A program made the position numbers and the translations under genes. Below are positions 61,267 through 64,000 of a stretch of DNA of 64,000 nt, one piece after another (within the stretch, counting starts at the first letter, position 1; each line of letters begins with the position of its first letter). The notes below the pieces were generated by a model that saw only the letters and a program-made list of their open reading frames with translations, made no database searches and was not told where the DNA came from. Source of the DNA: Acetobacteraceae bacterium (GTDB lineage Bacteria; Pseudomonadota; Alphaproteobacteria; Acetobacterales; Acetobacteraceae); assembly GCA_021732665.1 (NCBI GenBank), contig JAKFUL010000023.1, positions 62,001 to 126,000 on the forward strand. Direction: 5' to 3'.

Positions 61267-62426
61267 GCCAGGCCTATATCGTGGGCGCCTTCGAGCACCC
61301 CACCCGCAAGGCGGACACGAAATCCATCGCCCAGCTGCATGCCGAAGTCGCCTTCGGCGCGCTGCAGGATGCCGGGCTCTCGGTCGATGACATCGATGGC
61401 TACCTGTGTGCCGGCGACGCGCCGGGCATGGGCCCGCTGTCGATGGCCGAATACATGAACCTGCGCAATCTGCGCTATGTCGACAGCACCGATGTCGGCG
61501 GCTCCTCCTATGTCCTGCATGTCGGCCATGCCGCGGACATGATCGCGCGGGGCAAATGCGATGTCTGCCTGATCACGCTCGCCGGCCGCCCGCGCGCCGA
61601 GGGCATGCAGACCGGCACCGCGGTGCGCAGCTTCGGCTCCGGCGTGCCCGACGAGCCCTTCGAGCTGCCCATGGGCCGCACCATCGCCACCATGCACGCC
61701 ATGGTCGCGCAGCGGCACATGCATGAATACGGCACGACGTCGGAGCAGCTCGCCTGGGTGAAGGTCGCCGCCAGCCACCACGCCCAGCACAACGAAAACG
61801 CCATGCTGCGCAAGGTCGTCACCGTGGAAGACGTGGTGAACAGCCCGATGATCGCCGACCCGCTGCACCGCCTCGATTGCTGCGTGATCAGCGATGGCGG
61901 CGGCGCGCTGATCGTCGCGCGCGAGGAGATCGCCCGCAAGCTGAAGCGCCCCCTCGTCAAGGTCCGCGGCTGGGGCGAGGCGGTGAAGCACCAGATGGCC
62001 GGCGCGGTGGACCTGACCTATTCCGCCAGCGTGAAGAGCGGCAAGACCGCCTTCTCGATGGCCGGCTGCAAGCCCTCGGACATCAAGTATGCGAGCATCT
62101 ATGACAGCTTCACGATCTCGGTCGTGGTGCAGATCGAGGATCTGGGCTTCTGCGAGAAGGGCCAGGGCGGCAAGTTCGTGTCCGACGGCAACCTGATCTC
62201 GGGCGTGGGCAAGCTGCCCTTCAACACCGATGGCGGCGGGCTTTGCAACAACCACCCGAGCAATCGCGGCGGCATGACCAAGGTGATCGAGGCCGTGCGC
62301 CAGGCGCGTGGCGAGGCCCACCCCGCCGTGCAGGTGAAGAACCACGATCTGGTGCTGGCCAATGGCAAGGGTGGCTCGCTGTGCACCCGCCATGGCTGCG
62401 GCACCGTCATTCTGGAGGCAGTGTGA
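61263..62426 (+). CDS. Thiolase-fold protein without nucleophilic cysteine (Ltp2-like)
   Basis: A 387-residue thiolase-superfamily protein of the SCP-x/lipid-transfer type. YIVGAFEHPTRKADTKS opens the fold. Where thiolases have the acyl-forming Cys, the sequence reads STDVGGSSYVLHVGHAADMI (75-94) with no cysteine. The C-terminal GGGLCNNHPSNRGGMTKVIEA and LCTRHGCGTVILE correspond to the His and late-motif regions. The next gene encodes a DUF35 protein. This combination is that of Ltp2-ChsH2 retro-aldolases of sterol side-chain breakdown, more than of beta-ketothiolases. Start: ATG 61263 gives the family N-terminus. Substrate unknown. Confidence 0.85.
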   Translation: MSQAYIVGAFEHPTRKADTKSIAQLHAEVAFGALQDAGLSVDDIDGYLCAGDAPGMGPLSMAEYMNLRNLRYVDSTDVGGSSYVLHVGHAADMIARGKCDVCLITLAGRPRAEGMQTGTAVRSFGSGVPDEPFELPMGRTIATMHAMVAQRHMHEYGTTSEQLAWVKVAASHHAQHNENAMLRKVVTVEDVVNSPMIADPLHRLDCCVISDGGGALIVAREEIARKLKRPLVKVRGWGEAVKHQMAGAVDLTYSASVKSGKTAFSMAGCKPSDIKYASIYDSFTISVVVQIEDLGFCEKGQGGKFVSDGNLISGVGKLPFNTDGGGLCNNHPSNRGGMTKVIEAVRQARGEAHPAVQVKNHDLVLANGKGGSLCTRHGCGTVILEAV

Positions 62427-62818
62427 TGGCGACCCCCGCATTCGACCGCAAGCCGGCCACCCCGCATGAGGACCCGGACAACAAGCCCTTCTTCGACGGC
62501 ACCCGCGACGGGCGGCTGTTGATCGGCAAGTGCCTGGACACGGGAAAGACCTTCTTCCCGCCCCGCCACGTCTCGCCCTTCACGCTGTCCAACAATGTGG
62601 AGTTCGTGGAAAGCAAGGGGGTCGGAAAAATCTATTCCTGGTCCGTCCAGCGCGGCAAGGAACCCTATTGCCTGGCCTATGTGACGCTGGAGGAAGGCCC
62701 GACCATGATGACCAACATCATCGATGCCGACCTCGATACGGTGAAGATCGGCCAGAGCGTGAAGCTGGTCATGAAGCCCACCGACGGCGCGCCGGTACCG
62801 ATGTTCACCCTCGCCTGA
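62426..62818 (+). CDS. DUF35 OB-fold protein with degenerate zinc ribbon
   Basis: A 130-residue acyl-CoA-binding accessory protein of the DUF35/ChsH2 type. The N-terminal rubredoxin-like zinc ribbon is reduced: RLLIGKCLDTGKTFFPPRHV (32-51) keeps one cysteine of the usual four, so zinc binding is unlikely. The OB fold follows (KIYSWSVQRGKEPYCLAYVT, TMMTNIIDADLDTVKIG). ATG 62426 overlaps the thiolase stop by one base (TGATG), so the two proteins are made together and probably form a complex. A clear terminator follows 11 bases after the stop. Confidence 0.85.
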   Translation: MATPAFDRKPATPHEDPDNKPFFDGTRDGRLLIGKCLDTGKTFFPPRHVSPFTLSNNVEFVESKGVGKIYSWSVQRGKEPYCLAYVTLEEGPTMMTNIIDADLDTVKIGQSVKLVMKPTDGAPVPMFTLA

Positions 62819-62829
62819 GGGGGGTGCGG

Positions 62830-62855
62830 GAGCGGGGGAGACCCCGCTCTTTTTT
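62830..62855 (+). terminator. Intrinsic terminator of the thiolase-DUF35 operon
   Basis: GAGCGGGG (62830-62837), loop GAGA, CCCCGCTC (62842-62849) and then six T residues (62850-62855) form a textbook Rho-independent terminator 11 bases after the DUF35 stop. Confidence 0.85.
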
Positions 62856-62898
62856 CGTTCGAATTAAGAACAAAAAAAGCACGAATTACGGCGAATTT

Positions 62899-62920
62899 CG
62901 CTTCACTCACACGTGAAGCG
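62899..62920. repeat. Inverted repeat CGCTTCAC / GTGAAGCG upstream of the propeller gene
   Basis: CGCTTCAC (62899-62906) and GTGAAGCG (62913-62920) are perfect eight-base arms around TCACAC. A TAGGAT at 62925-62930 could be a -10 element, making the repeat a promoter-overlapping operator. The sequence ACGTGAAGCG (62911-62920) is shared with the repeat at 18164. Confidence 0.45.
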
Positions 62921-63002
62921 GCGCTAGGATCACACGCATAGGTGGCAGTACCGGGCAGGAATGCACGGCGGCAATTCAGCCGGCCCCGCGCGGAACGATG
63001 CC

Positions 63003-64000
63003 ATGAGCGTGACCCTTTCCCGTCGTTCGCAAGGCCCGGCCGGGCAGGATCTCAATGGCCAGAGCGATTTCCCCGATCTCTCGGCGGATGGGCTGTATGT
63101 CGTCTTCTCCAGCGAGGCCAGCAACGGCTTCCTGGCCGACAGCAATGGCTTGGTCGACATATGGCGGCAGAACCGCGCCAGCGGCGCGCTGGAGCGCGTC
63201 TCGCTCAACACCCAGGGCCAGGCGACGGATGGCGCCAGCTTCTCGGCGGTGATCTCGGGCAATGGGCGCTATGTCGCCTTCGCCTCCCTCGCCACCAACC
63301 TGGCGCTGGGCGACACCAACGGCTTCCCCGACGTGTTCCGGCGCGACATGGACACGGATGCCACGCTGCTGGTTTCGGCCGCCCCTGACGGGCTGCCGGC
63401 GAATTCCGTCTCCTTCGCCCCTGCCATCTCGGCCGACGGGCGCATGGTCGCCTTCCTCAGCGCCGCGACCAACCTGGTGGGCAACGACCTGAACCTGTCC
63501 ATCGATGTGTTTCGCCGCGACCTCGTCACCGGCCTCACCATTCTGGTCAACACCGCGGCCGATGGCACGCAGGCCAGCCTGGGGGCGATCAACCGGCCCT
63601 CGCTCTCGGCCGATGGCCGCTATGTCGCCTTCGACACCGCGGCGGCCAACCTCACCGCCAATGACGCCAACAACCGCGACGATGTCTTCGTCAAGGACGT
63701 GCAGACCGGCCAGATCCGCCGCGTCTCGGAGGGTGCGAATGGTGAAGGTATGGCCGGCACACTGGAGGGTTTCTTGCGCCCATCGATTTCGGCCGATGGC
63801 CGCTATGTGGTGTTCAGCACCGCCGCGGCCAATCTGGTGGCAGGCGATACGAATGGCCTGGCCGATGTGTTCCGCAAGGACCTGCAGACCGGCGCGATCG
63901 TCAGGGTCTCGACCGACGCGGCCGGCACCCAGGGCAATGGCGAGAGCCGCGATGCCGAGATCTCGGCCGATGGCCGCTATGTCAGCTTCACCTCCTGGGC
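63003..64000 (+). CDS. TolB-like beta-propeller repeat protein, truncated by the window end
   Basis: At least 332 codons are visible and the frame is still open at the edge. Six repeats of about 55-60 residues each contain SADGRYVAF-type motifs (LSADGLYVVFSS, ISGNGRYVAFAS, ISADGRMVAFLS, LSADGRYVAFDT, ISADGRYVVFST, ISADGRYVSFTS) followed by NLVxxDTNGxxDVFRRDL-type segments, typical of PD40/WD40-like TolB propellers. No signal peptide is seen, so export, if any, would rely on sequences beyond the window such as C-terminal RTX repeats. ATG 63003 is chosen; ATG 62961 is in frame but adds only 14 residues of low similarity to the repeats. Confidence 0.8.
   Translation, partial: MSVTLSRRSQGPAGQDLNGQSDFPDLSADGLYVVFSSEASNGFLADSNGLVDIWRQNRASGALERVSLNTQGQATDGASFSAVISGNGRYVAFASLATNLALGDTNGFPDVFRRDMDTDATLLVSAAPDGLPANSVSFAPAISADGRMVAFLSAATNLVGNDLNLSIDVFRRDLVTGLTILVNTAADGTQASLGAINRPSLSADGRYVAFDTAAANLTANDANNRDDVFVKDVQTGQIRRVSEGANGEGMAGTLEGFLRPSISADGRYVVFSTAAANLVAGDTNGLADVFRKDLQTGAIVRVSTDAAGTQGNGESRDAEISADGRYVSFTSW

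Noticed and set aside
1-64000. tRNA, rRNA, CRISPR arrays, insertion sequences
   Set aside because: None recognised by eye; no transposase-like protein, no regularly spaced repeats. A covariance-model scan would be decisive for small RNAs.

Overview
The window is about 70% G+C and has the gene content and families of an alphaproteobacterium in the Acetobacteraceae / Rhodospirillales range. Roseomonas-like soil or water acetic-acid-clade bacteria would fit, because they combine many Bug/TctC binding proteins, type-I citrate synthase, Bpt aminoacyl-transferase, FeS-type photolyase and Wzx/Wzy exopolysaccharide loci. This taxonomic placement is inference from gene families, not from a marker-gene alignment. 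No rRNA, tRNA, CRISPR array or insertion sequence was recognised.

Layout. 1-1.7 kb (minus): end of an O-acetylation pair (AlgJ/AlgX-like esterase, cut by the window edge, plus an AlgI-like MBOAT). 1.8-7.5 kb (plus): a tightly overlapped dppBCDF-type peptide/nickel ABC importer without a binding protein, then an EamA exporter and an RlmI-type rRNA methyltransferase. 7.6-12.2 kb: a chemoreceptor carrying a C-terminal PilZ domain, and thrS-infC on the other strand, with infC best read from an ATA start. 12.3-29.5 kb: housekeeping and accessory genes: NYN/OST-HTH RNase-like protein, two LPS-type glycosyltransferases, gltA, SNase, CHAD protein with SixA, an SDR without its tyrosine, PhrB photolyase, a less GC-rich FRG-domain island, bpt, enoyl-CoA hydratase, pirin, mazG and a trypsin-like peptidase.

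29.7-54.3 kb is a large exopolysaccharide region. Its left end is a two-gene HlyD-like + cellulose-synthase-like unit (BgsB/BgsA-like), with PilZ on the synthase, so probably c-di-GMP controlled. It then runs through a Tat-type amine oxidase, an RTX protein, a glycosyltransferase, a Wzx flippase, a tandem ParB/Srx-like protein, a Sec-signal GH16 glycanase flanked by RTX repeats, and FkbM. It ends in one co-directional run: Wzy - (403-base AT-rich gap) - priming sugar transferase - XRE regulator - GT2/GT4 fusion - ExoA-like GT2 - Wzc-like co-polymerase - pyruvyl transferase - Wza. Together these give lipid-linked repeat-unit assembly, flipping, polymerisation, chain-length control, pyruvylation, export and trimming. 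The Wzc-like protein has lost the Walker-A lysine and the tyrosine tail, so control must differ from the classical BY-kinase.

54.3-62.8 kb is a catabolic/transport segment: a decayed Bug pseudogene, an amidohydrolase of the pyrone-dicarboxylate lactonase type, an intact Bug protein, a TAXI-like protein without signal peptide, a MOSC protein, a second chemoreceptor, an isochorismatase-like protein without its cysteine, and a thiolase-fold + DUF35 pair resembling Ltp2/ChsH2 retro-aldolases, closed by a clear intrinsic terminator. The window ends inside a TolB-like beta-propeller gene.

The best candidates for undescribed biology are the tandem ParB-like protein inside the exopolysaccharide locus, the FRG-domain + 122-residue partner island, the kinase-dead Wzc, and the Cys-less thiolase/DUF35 pair with its five-codon leader frame.
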